Shown piece by piece: positions 22,970 through 37,004 of a stretch of 64,000 nucleotides of DNA. A program made the translations under genes and the position numbers. The stretch is from Neelides folsomi. Its lineage: Eukaryota; Arthropoda; Collembola; Neelipleona; Neelidae. A model generated the notes under the pieces. The model was not told the origin of the DNA and did not search any database. It worked only from the letters and a program-made list of their open reading frames with translations. Within the stretch, counting starts at the first letter, position 1; every line of letters starts with the position of its first letter. Location: NCBI GenBank assembly GCA_034687125.1, contig JAQGBZ010000198.1, forward strand, positions 52,670-116,669. Reading direction: 5' to 3'.

Positions 22970-25900
22970 TACATTATAATAATCAAGTAAAAATATTACA
23001 AATCTAGATATAATAAAGTATAATCAAATTGAATTCAACAATACAATAATTGAGTTACAGTAAATTAAAATTATCTTCAGAATTATGCATAAACTTAATA
23101 AGAATTTACAGTTTTTCTCTAAATAAAAATCATATCAGTAAACAAACTGTTTAGAAGGAAAATCGGCAAAAGATTCAAATCCACGAAAAAGAGTCTACGA
23201 GTTAAAGGACATCGAGTAAAATGGAAAAGAGTAAAATGCCATTCAACTGATGGGAATTGTGAATAGTCATTGACAGGTTCATTCGGCCATTTCGACCGAT
23301 TGGACTCTGGCGTGGGGAAAGGTATTTTGCCACCCGTGAGCAAATTACGCCAATGGAAAAGAATTCGGATTGAATGGGGACACAACGAGGAAAAGAAAAG
23401 CAAACAAACCTCTCCTACATGTATTCTCATACTTATACCATACTTATTTATATTATGTACATACATACTTCACCCGAGTCAAAGAGTATCCAACTCGTGG
23501 AAAATCCATTTTACGTAGTGTGTTTCTCGTAAATGAACATTTTCCTTTCCATCAAATAACCGATGACTGTTGGCTCCTTATCACCCATTGAACTCATCGA
23601 TATTGACCCAATTGTCAAAGTTGTGATGGTCTCCTTTTCCCCTTTCTCTCTTGACAAACTTATCTCGTTCAAACAGTTTGCTTCCTTACTCTTCCTAATT
23701 TGATCATTAAAGAACCGAAGGAGGGTCTTCCCTTTGAAGTTGAATTCATTCCAAGAAACTTCCCCTGCTTTCACTTCCTATCTGACACTCTCGCCAGACT
23801 TTGCAAGTCTTCTCATGCATCCCTCATATGTACACCCTGTCCCTTCTCTTCACCACTCCATTCATAATGCATATTGGCGTGAGGGGGATCGGCGAGTATA
23901 TCTCGAATGCATCACACCATTTCCACATTTGCATGCCTTCCAAAATACAAAACCCATTTGTAAGGAATGTAAAGGGCCGAGAGGAAGGAAAAGGGGAATT
24001 GGAAAAGATAAGAGGGAAAAGACAGGGAAAATTTTATTCAGGGCCTGTATTTCCTCAATCGAAATTTGAATTGGAGTAATAAATGATAATGGAAACTCGG
24101 ATTCTTTTGCAAAATTTTATGCGCCGTTGGGTCGTTGAAATTCAATTGTTCGGCAATCCACTAGGAATTGAGGGAATTGGCGTGCTTAGGAAAATTCATT
24201 ACAAATTCAAGACTCTCTGCTTCTTATTCATGGTTTTCGCTCTGGTAATTGTTAAAGCAATAATTACATAAGCAACCAGTATCTTCGCACTATTATAAAC
24301 ATTGACCCTATTTGATAAGTAGGCACAAATGAAATAATGAGAGTTTTAATCGCTTGTCATTGTTTAGTTCTTACAACTATTCAAATATTCTCAATGAATC
24401 GATTCCTGTAATTTATTTTATTCAATACATGAATACCTCATTTGAATGCAATTGACAACCATTAGCATAAAAAGTTGAGAATGGTATCAAGCTGCAGATT
24501 TTGCCTTCAGTCAATAATATCGTTAAATATTTATTTCACATACCTAGTTATAATTTATAATTTGAATATCGTTCTTATTTGTACCTGTAGTTTGTGGTGT
24601 TATAGCTTAATTGATAATATAAAAAGTTTTGGAATTTTTAACATAATTAACATAATTATTGATACATACTGTAATACTATATATGTAGGTACATTATAGT
24701 ACATTGTTAATTGCAATGGATATTTGAACGAACGAATATAAATTTTCTAATGCATGTTTCCCTGTGCTTTCATGATATCATGATCCATACTGGGAGTTTG
24801 TTTTAAAAGGGCCACAAGCCACAATAGATTATTTGTTGATTTTTATTTGTTCAATAAATATTACTTGATAAAGTAAACATTTGATTTTCTTTATTAGTCG
24901 TATTCGTAGGTAATGTATGATAGTAGCTTAAGTCATCAAAATAAACCAGATCGGTTTAAATAAAATATTTGATAGGTACTCTGAGTACCGTACTCATAAA
25001 AGACATGATAGAAACACATTAGATTGTGCAAAATTAAATTAAGATAATTAATAGATACATACAATTTATTAATAATGTGTAATTAAGGGTTAATATGTTA
25101 ACTTCTAATATTTATTCAACGATTATGATTTCAAATTAATCCTTATTGGCAGCTTGTTTAATTTCGGTATGCATTAAGTGATGGTCCTTTAGTCCTTCAA
25201 TACAAAAAGGATTGAAGTGCGGATTAATCTTTTATGGAAAATCCCAAATTATAATGAAGCGTATAAAGAATAAGGAGCTTCTAATACAAATTAAGGATTC
25301 AGGCACATTCATTCAAATTAGCTTACATAAGCTACAAGAGCTCAATCAGAAGAGAGGTGACAAGAGGTCAGCATTGTTGAGAACAAAGGAATAAAGAGGT
25401 AGAAGGAAGGAAGGTGGACTGTTCTCATCCCCACTTGTCACTCCTCAGTTGCTTCGGCGGCTCGATTGCCGTTGGAGCTCTCACTTCAGCTTACAACTCA
25501 TATTATATATATTTAACAATTATAATATCAATTACCTCAGTCCTAATTATTGTTTGTGATTTATATTTATTACAGTGATTGAGATTAATAAATTAATCTC
25601 AATTTTGATTAATAAATTAATCTCAATTTTGATTAATCAATACTTGTGTGAAGTTTATTATTCATACAAGTTCATTTGCATTTCTTGTTCATTTATTCTT
25701 AGCGATCATCTTCATCCTAAGATAATTTATTCTCTCTCTCCTCTCACTTAAGATCTTTAACCAGTAAGGCTGTTAGGTCCTAACTCATTCATTATTTAAG
25801 CAGGTTTCACCTATAACTCCAAGAAGGTCAAAGGGGAATCTGCTTGTTCCATTATAAGCGTGAATAACTAGCTGATTAAAATTATTATGCATTTATTCGT

Positions 25901-28900
25901 TCTTGAGATTTAAATGAGCCTTTTAAGCATAATTTTCTTTATTTCAAGGGAATATGTATAAAATAATTTTAAGTAAGATATAACATTACTATACTTTAAT
26001 TATTATAAATATTGAATTAAGGAAATGAATAAATTAACACCTACATTTATTTATACTTATCATTATCATATTATAAATATTAATTATCCTATTACCTACT
26101 CGTACTAGTAATACTAAATACGTACAGTGTATTGCTTATCTTATTCACATTAGTATAAATATTTTGGAAAACTAAATATGCATTAAGTAAACTTATATTT
26201 AACTACACTTAATACAATATAACAATGTAGAGTAGGTGTTAACTTTATGCATGTTTCAATTAAATTATAGAATTTACAAAACTTGTTAATCGGTGATAGT
26301 TTATACTTTATCCTTCATAATATTATTGATTAGTTAAATACTCATATCATCATCTTTAGATTTATGCACTTGGAGCATTCCATATACCTAGTTAAATTAT
26401 ATAAATTAACTAGGTATGTATAACTTGAACTATAACCTAATAGTATTATTATCTATTTGTTTGTTTTATTCCATTAAACTTCGGAATAATCTGAATGACG
26501 TGAACAGTTTTGGCTTTCCCGTAAATCTAATATAATTTTTCTAATTCTTTTGAAATTAATCACATTCGTGTTACTAATTCGTGTAAGTAATTCCAATTTC
26601 ATTTTCACTCCATTCAATGTGTAATTTGTTAAATACATGTATCTATTAACCCTAGAATCCATTATCGACTGATATAAACCATATAGTTTTCGTGTGATAC
26701 TAAATACGATAGTAAATATACCAATACCATATAAATATGTGATATAAATGATTAGAGTATTGCAATTTGTTCGAACTATGTATTTCATTTATGGAACTAA
26801 TATTCCAAATATATAATTTTAAGTATGAGATGATATGGAGTACATAAATACATATTGTGTACTTAATTTTTGTGATTATGTTATTTCAATGCATAATGAT
26901 AATAATGAGTTAATGAGTATAAAACCTTATACATGTATATTAGGTATCTACTCCATATAAATACACGTTTAATTTATATGTTGACATATATAAGAATGTA
27001 CTAGATCATGTAATTACAAACATCGAATTTCCGCAAGTTGACCTCTAATGACTTTAAATTCCATTAGAATAAATGGAATGGGAGTGGAAGATCGATTGAA
27101 TTCCCTCAAGATGAATCTTATATAAGTAGTTAGGACGAGAGATAAAATAATGAGTCCGTGTCGGTTAAAACTTAATTAATATCTCATTTACTCCAATTTC
27201 CCTGGGGGCCAATCCAGCTCGGCTCCTCAAATGTCAAAGGCTGAGAGTTATATTAATGATCCATGCGGGCTGTGAGATAATTAACGTCCTCCTCTCGCCA
27301 TCTCCACCTTATCCAGGATGAAAATTTCACCGGCTTCGTTGGTCGACTAACTGAGTACATAATTTAATAGGCAATCGAGCCCTTGCTCCCGATTCAACGA
27401 TTTGAAATTACAGACGTAATAACCTTTATAAGCTAAAATACCATTTGGGGTGTGGGGATGGGTTATCACTTGACAAATTGATTTTTAAAACTTGTAATCG
27501 GTCTCCGTTCAATGCAAACCACTCGAGAACCCCCAATTTCATTATTAATAAACCAGAGTGAGAAGAGATATGGCTGGAAACTCATTTGAAATCATTTGGT
27601 TGTTCTGTTGCAAAAGGGAAACTTATCCTAATCAATATTAGAAATGGAGTTTTAATAGGCAATTTGTCCTTTGCCTCCTCATTTGTTGAGACCGAATCAA
27701 TTAGAAATTATCTGTTTTCAATGTTATTATCAATTATTTGAATGTTGCATTTACATACATTTAGGCTCTTTAACTTGAATTACTTCGACTCCTCATTTAT
27801 TGTTTTATTGATTGAACACTCTGAATATTTAATCACTTTTTCATATTTTATTGAATGATTGTTTGGTCGTTGAATGCTTGTTTCACATTGGAAAGTTCTT
27901 AGTATACAAGTAAATTGTTAGTATTGCTGCTTATTATTACTTACTGTTGGAATATTGATTAAAATGATAAATGAGCCATTAAAATTGTTTTAAGGCTGCA
28001 ATGGGAGTGTGTTGGATTGTATGTTTACGGTATTAATTTCTGTTGTTGTCTGATACATTAATAATTGACAATGATGAATAGTTTTTACCCATTACTTATA
28101 AGAGCCAAATTTAATTAGACTCTAATGAAGATTATCAAACACTGACGATGAGATGCCTCGTGTATTAAATAATGTAATATGTTTTGATGCTTGATTTAAT
28201 GAAAATAATTTGACCGAGTGGGTACTTAATAAATATGTTTAATTTATGTTGATTTTGCAATTAAACTCACATATGAAGTAAAGATATGCTTTGGTGTTCT
28301 TTCATCAATTCATGTTAAACTTTATAATAGACATAATGTACACGAACGTATGAAAATTTACATAAAATCCATGTTCATAATTAATGATGAAAGCTTTTCA
28401 GTTTAGTTGTGATAAGTTTCGTTAATATGCATGTAATGTAGTTACAACACATTTGAATATGACATTATTATCTTTACACTTTGTAATAGTATTATATTGT
28501 TATTACAATAATTCTTAACTAGTTTTCCAACTCAATTAAATTCTACATTCTGTATAAAATAATTTTTCACAAACGAGAACAAGTTTAATAAACAAAATTC
28601 ACTTTGTGTTTCTTAACATTATTCACAATTTGCAAGCTGTTAGCTAATTACAATAAATTTGCTCTGCGAAACTCAAATAAAATGCTTTTAATTTTAATTC
28701 ATATTTAATGACCAACGATGTGACTAATTAATTAGCGACCATCTCTCATTATTACTAATTTTGAATTATGAATGATTTTATACAATTTAAACATAATATC
28801 AAAAGGGACCGTAGGTGAGATTGGTGATTAAAGTGATTAGAGAGAGAGAAGGCAAACTTCCATGAAATTAATTAAGGCTTGATATTCCTAAACGATATAC

Positions 28901-29796
28901 TTAAGTTTATTTTCTCAACCATTCCCCTGGTATAAGGTTGCAAAAGTTTAATTTCACACCGGCTGCTCCATGATGAAATCTAATTTGTAAAAGATTTGGA
29001 AGTTAAGAGGTGAAGAGGGTGAATAACGGCACTAATTTAAATTTTCTCCTTTACACCATCGATTTTGACGATATGAATGAATCTTCATTTTAAATATTTA
29101 CAAAGTCTAAATGTCTAAATTGTAAGTTGAAATTGATAATATCACTCTATAAATATTACAAAAATTGATTTTTTTCCTTTGTCCTATAGCTTCTGCATTG
29201 AGATTTTTCTCCTTCGTCACAAAGTCTAAATTTTAAAGTCTCATAAATATAAAGTATCATGTTGAAGTTTATTAAAAGATTGAGTTCGAGTCTTCATTTT
29301 ACTTATTGTGCTTCTCCTCGGTTCTTCTCCGGCTCCTCCAGAAATTCCAATTAAAAACGCCCGGAATAATTAATGAACTTCTTTGAAGAACCCAGTCGAG
29401 TTGTAGAAAGTCCCAGCATACACGAACATTCATGAGTGATCGGAGACGCGTTTGTTGATGGAGACTCTCGAGATTTGAATAATTCCTCAGGAGTGGAGAT
29501 TGTGTGTTTGAAAGGAGGCGGACAGGATTTAAGAAGAAAGGGGTCTTCTCCCGGTCAAAGTTTTCCCATCAGGATGTTGGAAGAGAGTTGGAATCGCGGA
29601 GCGTCCTTTATTTTTATTTGGATTCGAGTCGAGTGCAGAACTTCACTCCTCTCGTATACATTATACACACAATTGTGAAGAAAGTTTTCTCATAACGAGA
29701 GCTCTTTTGAGCTCTTACAGTTTTAACTCAACTGATGATGACACTTGAGGATATTGAAATTCGGAATTAAATCCGGGCTGGAATTGAACTCTAGAG
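22970..29796. other. Large AT-rich intergenic region
   Basis: Some 6.8 kb of AT-rich sequence between the peptide transporter promoter and the 3' end of the CUB-LDLa gene. No known exon was recognised on either strand. A more balanced, less repetitive block at about 27,020-27,680 and another at about 29,280-29,680 stand out from their surroundings. They could be regulatory DNA or 3' untranslated sequence of the CUB-LDLa gene. Confidence 0.5.
25583..25637. repeat. 24-bp tandem repeat containing a dyad
   Basis: Two exact copies of a 24-bp unit (gattaataaattaatctcaa plus tttt) are followed by a 7-bp partial third copy. The unit contains the palindrome-like core gagattaataaattaatctc, so the array could form hairpins. 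It is probably slippage-derived. Confidence 0.8.
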
Positions 29797-32700
29797 TTAA
29801 ATTGAAAGAAATGGGGATTGTTCGAGGGGGAGCAAAAGAGCCATTGGTTGTCCAAACTCTTTCACACCCAAAGACTGCCGGGCACAACAAGGACAGTCTT
29901 TTTCCATACTAAAATACATATTTGAAGTTATGTATTTAGTTGTAGATTTGACAGTGGCGAGGTGAATTGGGACAAGTTTTATTTTGTATATTATTTTTCT
30001 CTCCCTGCGGTTTGCGTTGTTTGGCCTGAAATACTCCTTCATGGCCAGAAGTTGAACGATTCTCTCGTCACACGAACCATTCTTCCTTCTGACTCGGTGA
30101 CACATCCCTGAAAAATTCAATTCAATATCTTCATCAACTACCATCAAGTTAAAAGGGTCTCAAAGGACTGAAGTTCAAAGCTTTACACACAATCATGACA
30201 CGGCCCGAACTTCCTCTCAAATGGCATTAAAAAAGAAATGAACAAAGTTTGGATCTTACGATTGATTCATCCTCGGCGGAAGAATCAGTTTGGAATGAAA
30301 AGAGGGAGACGCCGAAGAAGTGTCCCGGGCACTATGTTGCACCCTTTGCTTTCCGCAGGGAGATCCCAGTTTTCCGACTTCCCAGTATAACTTCCCAAAG
30401 TTCCCAGCCGGGTCTTCTCCAAAGTCGTCATTTGGCTCCCATTAGGGTCCGGACCCGGTTCTGTTGTTTAAATGAAACAGATCCGTCAGTTTCCGCCCTT
30501 TTTATATACAAGAGACAATGACAAAAGAGGGTTTGACATTACTCATGGGAACGTGATTGAGGCGAGGCTGGGGCGTTGGGACGCGCCTCCGCTTGCAGAG
30601 GCAGAAGATGGAAATACTCACGACCGTCACGACGAGGAGGCCGACCATGACGATGATTCCGAGCATCGTATCTTCAGTGTTTTTCAGGTGAAAAATGTCC
30701 CTCAGGAAGTTACCTTTCACATAATAAATCATGAGACGTCAATTCAACTCCACAACTGAACTCAACTCAATTACACCGGGGGAAGTTTGAAAGATCTCCG
30801 AGAGTTTCTAAACTATTGTTCAACTTTGGATGATAAAATGGAAGTGTAGCTATTTGAATGAAAATTCATTTATTTCTCCGGATGCATACTTCAAACATAC
30901 TGTAATAATCTATATTCTAAACAAATAATACCTATATTGGAATATTCCAAATTGGAAGAAATATATCTAAAATGTAGAAGTATCCGATTCTGGCTAAAAC
31001 AGAAAGGCACACCTTTTATAGATTTTTGTTTAAATTTGAATTCTAATAGACATTAAGGCTAAAGGCTTTAAATATAAATATATTGTAATTTTAGGTTGTA
31101 TCAAAATACACAGCTGTATGTAATGTACATACTCATACCTACATATATCGCATGGAATAAATAGTTTAAATTTACTTACACATTACAAATAGTATGGTAT
31201 GTATTTATTTCAAACTATCATTTGTAATAAAAGGTTCAATTTGACTTAGGATCGTATATTTCAAATCAAAATAGAACCCGTACATTGTACTTAAATCAAA
31301 CGTCATTTATCATGCCATTGTATATGTATCTAAATAGTAAATATACTCCCCTAGGTATTTGGTTGAGCGCTCGATTAGGTCTATACATTTAAATAGAGAT
31401 ATTTATTACGTAAACGTACTGTTCTACTCCATTAGTATCGGAAACGGGGTTTTTTCAGAATGAGTCTTCATGCGTGCTCAGAAATCCGACTTCTCCAAAA
31501 TGCGTGTTTATAATGTAAATTTGAGGGTTTGAGTGGGCCAGGGCGGGCGCATAAAAATTTATATATTACTATAAATTTACGAGCCCCGAGATTCGAAAGG
31601 AGATGAAAGTTAATTAAAGATATTTATGTCAAGTGGGATGCATTGTTGGAGAAGTTTATGGAAGGCGGATTGCGGATATGAGAGTCGGTTTATCGCTCCC
31701 GGAGTGATTTGTGCCCGAGCAGGTAGTCTCATTTGAGTGGGATAATAAATGGGTGTGGGAGGGAGAGAGAAGAATGTGAGAGTTCTTACTGCTGCAGTTG
31801 GCGGATCGCATCTCGTCTTCCCCTCCCGCACAGTTGTTGACGGAGTCGCAGAGGAGCCTTGGGGAAATGCAAATATTTTCTTGACCGCAGTGGAACGAAT
31901 CCCGACAGCCTTGGTCTGCAAATAAGTCCACATCTCCCATTAAACCCGGTCGGAGCCGAACCCGGGTGGGGGAACTCACTTGAGTCTTTGTAGGATGTGA
32001 TGATCATGTTGAACTTCTGCTGGTCCGTTCCCCACCCGTCTGCTACGAACCGAAGAGTCACGTAGTGCCCCCGCGTCCGAATCGGTTTGATATTCTCCGG
32101 ACTTAGGTAGCGGCAGGTCAACTCGGCCTTAACCAATCCCCCATTTTGAGTTTCGAAGAGAGAGAAACATATTTTATGAGATCTTACTCGGTGGTTGCCG
32201 ATTGCGTTGGCCGAGTCGTAGATGTACAGCCGGTCGCCGCACTCCATGTTAAACTCCTCGAATCGGATGAGGAACTTCTGACTTACGTATTCTGCTCGGA
32301 AAGTGACTGTGCAGTCGAGGTTCTTGTCGTTGTTAGACGTAATCATTGCCGCGTCGATCTGCCGCTGCATCGCTGTGGGGAATTGGCCCTTGTTGCAGAG
32401 GGACGAGAAGTCTACTGAAAATTCATTTAAATTAATCCTCTTTACCATTCATCCTACCGTAGTTCCCAAACTTCAAATCGAATTCCATTCTTGAGAGAGC
32501 CGCTCGCATATTTGCATAATTCTATCCTCTCAGTTACATGAAATTCCATTCCATCCCATTCATAATAAAATATACATAATATATCATTCTAAGAGCGGAA
32601 TTAAGGACGCATAAAAGGGGGAAATCTTAAAGAAAGGAAATTCAATTAGCAGTATCAAGTGTAATATAATATTAAACTAACTACACAGAGCTTTATATTC

Positions 32701-34504
32701 TTCAGTCAGTCCATTATATCACAATATCACATATTGTGAAATGTTAATACATGCTAACATTTTCATTTCATAAAATATTCTCTTTTATCTTGCTGTGTGT
32801 ATACAGTAGATGATTTGAAAAAAAGAGTAAAAGACCTTTAAAGGTATTTTAAAAAAAGGAGCTCGAGGGTTTCTCCCACAAAGGTTCTTTCTCAAATAGA
32901 AAGTTTCCATAAACCTTTCTTATTTTTGACATTTCATGGAGAAAATGAACGGCAAGACAGACCTTGGAGGATTACGTTCAAAGCTCTTCACTACCTTCTT
33001 ATGCCCTTCGGTTTTTCAACTTTCAAATATTCACTTTGAAGGGGATTAGGAGAAATGAAGAGTTATATTTACTGAAGCCGAATATCAGAACTCCCTTGAA
33101 ATTAATGTTTTATCTCAGGAAAAAGTAAATGTGAAAGGTTTACAGTTCCCATCCAAGCCTATATTTTGGACAAATTATAGTTAATTGGAGCTCCACCCCA
33201 TATCAGGACGAAGGTAAGTAATTACCCTTTCTCCGGCCCTGTCCATAAGGTGAGAGTGACAAATCTGAGGGGTGAAGAGACGGAGGGAAATTGTGGACAT
33301 GGAGGGAAACCGAAAGTGGTTCTATGGGCTCACAAAGTAGAAGAGCTTATGAGCGGCACGCGTCAGTGTAAAAAATGATCCCTTGACGTACCTCGTTTAA
33401 AAGCCGACTCGTTATATTTCCTCCGAAAAACCTCGAGGAGAATAATTGACATGAGAGCGAGGGGGAAGTCGGGGATCTCGAGAGTGGAGGTGTGTAGCTT
33501 GCCATTTATCCATCGATTATGAGAAGACGGGAATTATGTTCTCAAAATTGCACCTTTCCGTTTTTCCCTTCCCTATTACGACTCCAATGCTCTCCCAACC
33601 ATATTTGATATGGAGTTATATCGACCTGTCTTTCCAATCCAATGTATATGTTTATATGAATTTTGTCTGCACGAGGCCCCGGCTTCATTCACTCCAGTTG
33701 TACTCCCACAACTCTGGGTGGATCGTATTTACGAAGAGCCTTTCACGGGTGAGAAAGAAGGGCCAGCACGAGTCAGGTAAGAGGAGAGAGAAAGGCAAAT
33801 TTATTAGTTCCCCTATTCCCTGAACTCCTCAATTCTCTAGAATATCGAGATTAAGGAAAAGAAAAAAAGCATGATGAAAAGAGACTTTTTTATGTTGGAG
33901 TAATAACATTATGTAATGGAGAGTTTTTCCTTTCAATTTTGATTAAATAAACGTCCCCGTCGAATTTCCCTATACGAACAATCTCTTTTTGTCACTCAAT
34001 TATTAATGGGGTCTTTTTGTCTGGCAACCATTTCTCAAGAATCCAATACTCTTCCACTCAGACAAGCTTCCACAGTCATTATGAGCCCAGACTGGATGGA
34101 TATCAATTAATAATTTCTGTTGTAATTTGAATGTTCTTTTTCTTATTTCTTTTTCTCGTGGCTGGGAAGTGAGAAGGGAAAGTGGTCTTGTAAAGTTGGA
34201 CAGGTGAGTAGGTGCGGTGTTCTCTTTACTCTGTTCACCCATGCATAACTTAAACTCTAAGGAGGAATCTTTTATGGTGAGAGAAGAGGAATTCGGGGGA
34301 AGTTAGTCAATAATTTATAGGGTTGTGAGGGGGTAAGAGCTCGAATTGGAATCGGGGGACTGAGATTAAACTTTAATGTTTAATTGAGTGAGACTTACAG
34401 ATTTCCGTATTCGCACTTCCAAGTGGGGTCCTTAGGAGGAGACAGGCGGCGAGGAAGAAGATCACTTCACCCAAAAATCCACACAACCGTCCCCCTCTCA
34501 TCAT
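29797..34504 (-). CDS. CUB-LDLa single-pass membrane protein (Neto/LRP12-like)
   Basis: Predicted type I membrane protein of about 362 residues. Minus-strand exons are 34399-34504, 32188-32414, 31980-32127, 31790-31915, about 30543-30713 and 29797-30107. Exon 1 encodes a signal peptide (core VIFFLAACLLLRTPLGSA). Exons 2-3 encode one CUB domain (LDCTVTFRAEYVSQKFLIRF, CGDRLYIYDSANAIGNH, HYVTLRFVADGWGTDQQKFN). Exon 4 encodes one LDL-receptor class A repeat (CRDSFHCGQENICISPRLLC, CDSVNNCAGGEDE) with acidic calcium-type residues. Exon 5 encodes a transmembrane helix (MLGIIVMVGLLVVTVVSISI) ending in CLCKRRR. The tail contains CHRVRRKNGSCDERIVQLLA and MKEYFR. Neto proteins, which are glutamate-receptor auxiliary subunits, have two CUB domains plus LDLa. 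With only one CUB this may be a divergent relative, so no symbol is given. Exons 1-4 are solid in phase. The start of exon 5 (30713 or 30671) and the C-terminal end are uncertain. Confidence 0.82.
30714..31789. other. Intron of the CUB-LDLa gene
   Basis: About 1.1 kb of AT-rich sequence separates the LDLa exon from the transmembrane exon on the minus strand. No domain or repeat was recognised, although an alternative exon cannot be excluded. Confidence 0.55.
32415..34398. other. First intron of the CUB-LDLa gene
   Basis: About 2 kb between the signal-peptide exon and the CUB exons, in phase 1. No second CUB domain was found in any minus-strand frame here, which supports the single-CUB reading. 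The plus-strand open frame at 33536-33823 has no recognised domain. Confidence 0.55.
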
Positions 34505-37004
34505 TAGGCGTAGATGAAAATAAGCTCTTTCTCACTCTTTAGAAAAGAGATGTGCGAGTCTTTGAAGATGAAAGTGAAAGAGTTCAAAACATTTTACACT
34601 TTTTTCAACTTTCCTACTTCCGAGTCACCGCACTTTTTTTTATCTTTCACTTTCCGTCCAATTCTTTATTAGACCTTCAGTCTGTCAAGTCCCATTTCCT
34701 TATCGTTCCATTTCGCCTTAATACAATGAAAAGTCCTTCCGTATGTTCTGATATGAGACGCATATGTACGGTCGCAAAGTAGCAGGATTGATATGGTATA
34801 AGAATGTGAAGAAATCGATGGGTTTCATTTACGTGATAGATCGTGACAATGTATCAAGTGGATTGGAAGTGACAAGGAAGTTAATAACTCGGCTTCCAAA
34901 AATCCAAATATTAGTTGCGGCCGCTCCATTGTACTCTATGTTGGTTGTTGTAATTGTTGTTACCAAAGCCGCTTTCTCTTCTTCTTCATCTTTCCACTTT
35001 GTTTCTGGGTCTCTTCGGACTCGCGTGGGAAATTAAAACCCGGGCGGCGTAGCAAGAAGTTGCAGAGAAGCTGCCGAGTGTCGGCTCCTTGTCAGACTGA
35101 ACCCACAGACTAAATTACGCTGAGGATGGGGATCCCTGCAGCCATGGATTGCGAGTTTCCCTTCGGTCCTGCGCGCCCTTCCCACCTCCATCGATCGCCC
35201 AATTCCGGAGGATCCGTGTGTGTGTGTGTGTGTGCGGGCAGGAAGAGCTATATGGGGAAAAGGGCACTGGATCACGTGGGGCTCCCAGCAGACAAACACA
35301 CTTTCTCCTTCAGTAAGGAGCATTGAAATGTGAGTGATAGGAGGAGATTCGGAAAGATTATTGACGAGGGTTCCCGGGATCTGCTCATCCGATTGTCCAA
35401 GGAGACGGAAGAACTCTCGAGGAAACTTTTTGCCCCTTTCTTTGTAGTGCATGATATCTTTAAGGCGGTCCTTAAGCTTGAACCAACTTTGGCCTATTTG
35501 ACCCCCTTTATCTTTTCGAGAATCTCGCAAAGGAGAATTAAGAATGTATTGATGGAAATGGAGGATCTTCGGATACTCTTCCGCCTCCTTTTAAATCCGC
35601 GGAGCTTGAGAGGACCGAGGGAAAGTGATGGGAAAGCGAGTCTGGTTTTCTTCTCCCGCCTCGCGGTTCGGGTAGGGTTCTGGGAGTAGATAACGCTCCC
35701 ACTCTATTTCCTCACCAAAAAACACTCTTTGTATTGGGAGGGAAAAGGGAGATAGTGGAATAAAAAAACCCAGTCTCATCCATCCCTACATGATATCCAT
35801 TCTCGAGCGTGGAGTTAAGGAAGGCCGGCGAAAAACTTGGGCTTTCTTCTCCTTTCCCAGCCAATTCTTCCTCTCTTTCCCTCGCCGCATAAATTGAGGA
35901 CAGAAGAGTCAAAATATAAACTCCGACTCTTCGATTCTTCTTGGGGAATAATGGGGAGATTTACATTCGGAGGTCTAATGGGTTGGAAAGCCCGTCCTCC
36001 CTTTACCTCCTCCATTCGTACGCAGAAGAAGGGGAGGGGGCGAAGAGAAAGCCAATTAATCATCGAATCTCTCCAAACAATCCAAATCTCCAATGGGCCA
36101 CCGCCGTTGCAATAAATCCACACCCAATCTTATTCCCTCAGCCGGCCTAAAAACTTTTCGACGCCTTTTCATACACACAATAACCAACAACCCTTCATAA
36201 ATACACACAACAAATGAAATATCCATTGAGTTTCACGAGAAAAACAAACTTTGTAATTACAAATTTTCAGCCCTCATCGATCTCAATCATCGTTTGGAGT
36301 GGAAGGTGAAGTCAATAGCTCAACTTCTCCCGCTCATGAATTCACTTCCCATTTTTTTCAATCGCATTCCGGAAGGAAGAGAAGACGGCCATAAAGAGCA
36401 AAAGGAAAAATAATGTTCCAGCTTCCTCCATAAATAAATATGAAAATGCATGGATATGAAAAATGATGTTACGATCCTCCTACCCATGTATAAATATGAA
36501 CCTGCCCAACGCACATGGAACGTACTAAATGTGCGAGAGATAAGTTGACCATAAAAATATACACAACGTTTCAAACACGATACATGGCGGTTGAGGATAA
36601 GGAATACAGATAGGTTTCTGCCTGGAGTCAAACGAGTTTTTTACATCCCCCCTCCTCTGTGACCTTCAAGCAGGTCAGTCCAGGTATTCTCCTCTGTGCA
36701 TGTGGTATGTAAAGGTGATACGTGAATACACGGCTCGGGTCGTTGGTCCTTCCCTGCTGGACGCACCTCCGCCAAAATTCCCTCCCTCAACTCCCACTCG
36801 GGTTGAATTGGAATTGAAGTCACTCTCTTCACTCTTAAAAATTCACGAAGCCTTTCTCTTTCATCTTCCGCGAATATCCCCCTTTTAGCAAGGAAGCCCC
36901 GGGTGAACGACAGTTTCCTGTTTATTTGAGGAATTTTAAATCTTTTAGTGGAGGAGAGAAGAAGAAGTAATTTCCTCGTAGTTCCATTTCATATTCTTTA
37001 CAAG
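34505..37004. other. Divergent promoter region, CUB-LDLa gene / esterase-like gene
   Basis: About 2.5 kb between two divergently transcribed genes. Open frames of up to 165 codons (for example minus strand 35033-35530) are low complexity, include a translated GT microsatellite and show no domain. They are most likely 5' untranslated or promoter sequence. Confidence 0.45.
35216..35234. repeat. (GT)n microsatellite
   Basis: A run of about nine GT units lies in the divergent promoter region. Confidence 0.9.

Noticed and set aside
23119-24271. Cluster of 60-115-codon frames on both strands after the Tc1-like element
   Set aside because: No domains, heavily overlapping on opposite strands, and with AT-rich codon content unlike the confirmed genes.
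35033-35530. 165-codon minus-strand frame in the divergent promoter region
   Set aside because: It translates a GT microsatellite (THTHTH), has no domain and has no supporting splice structure.
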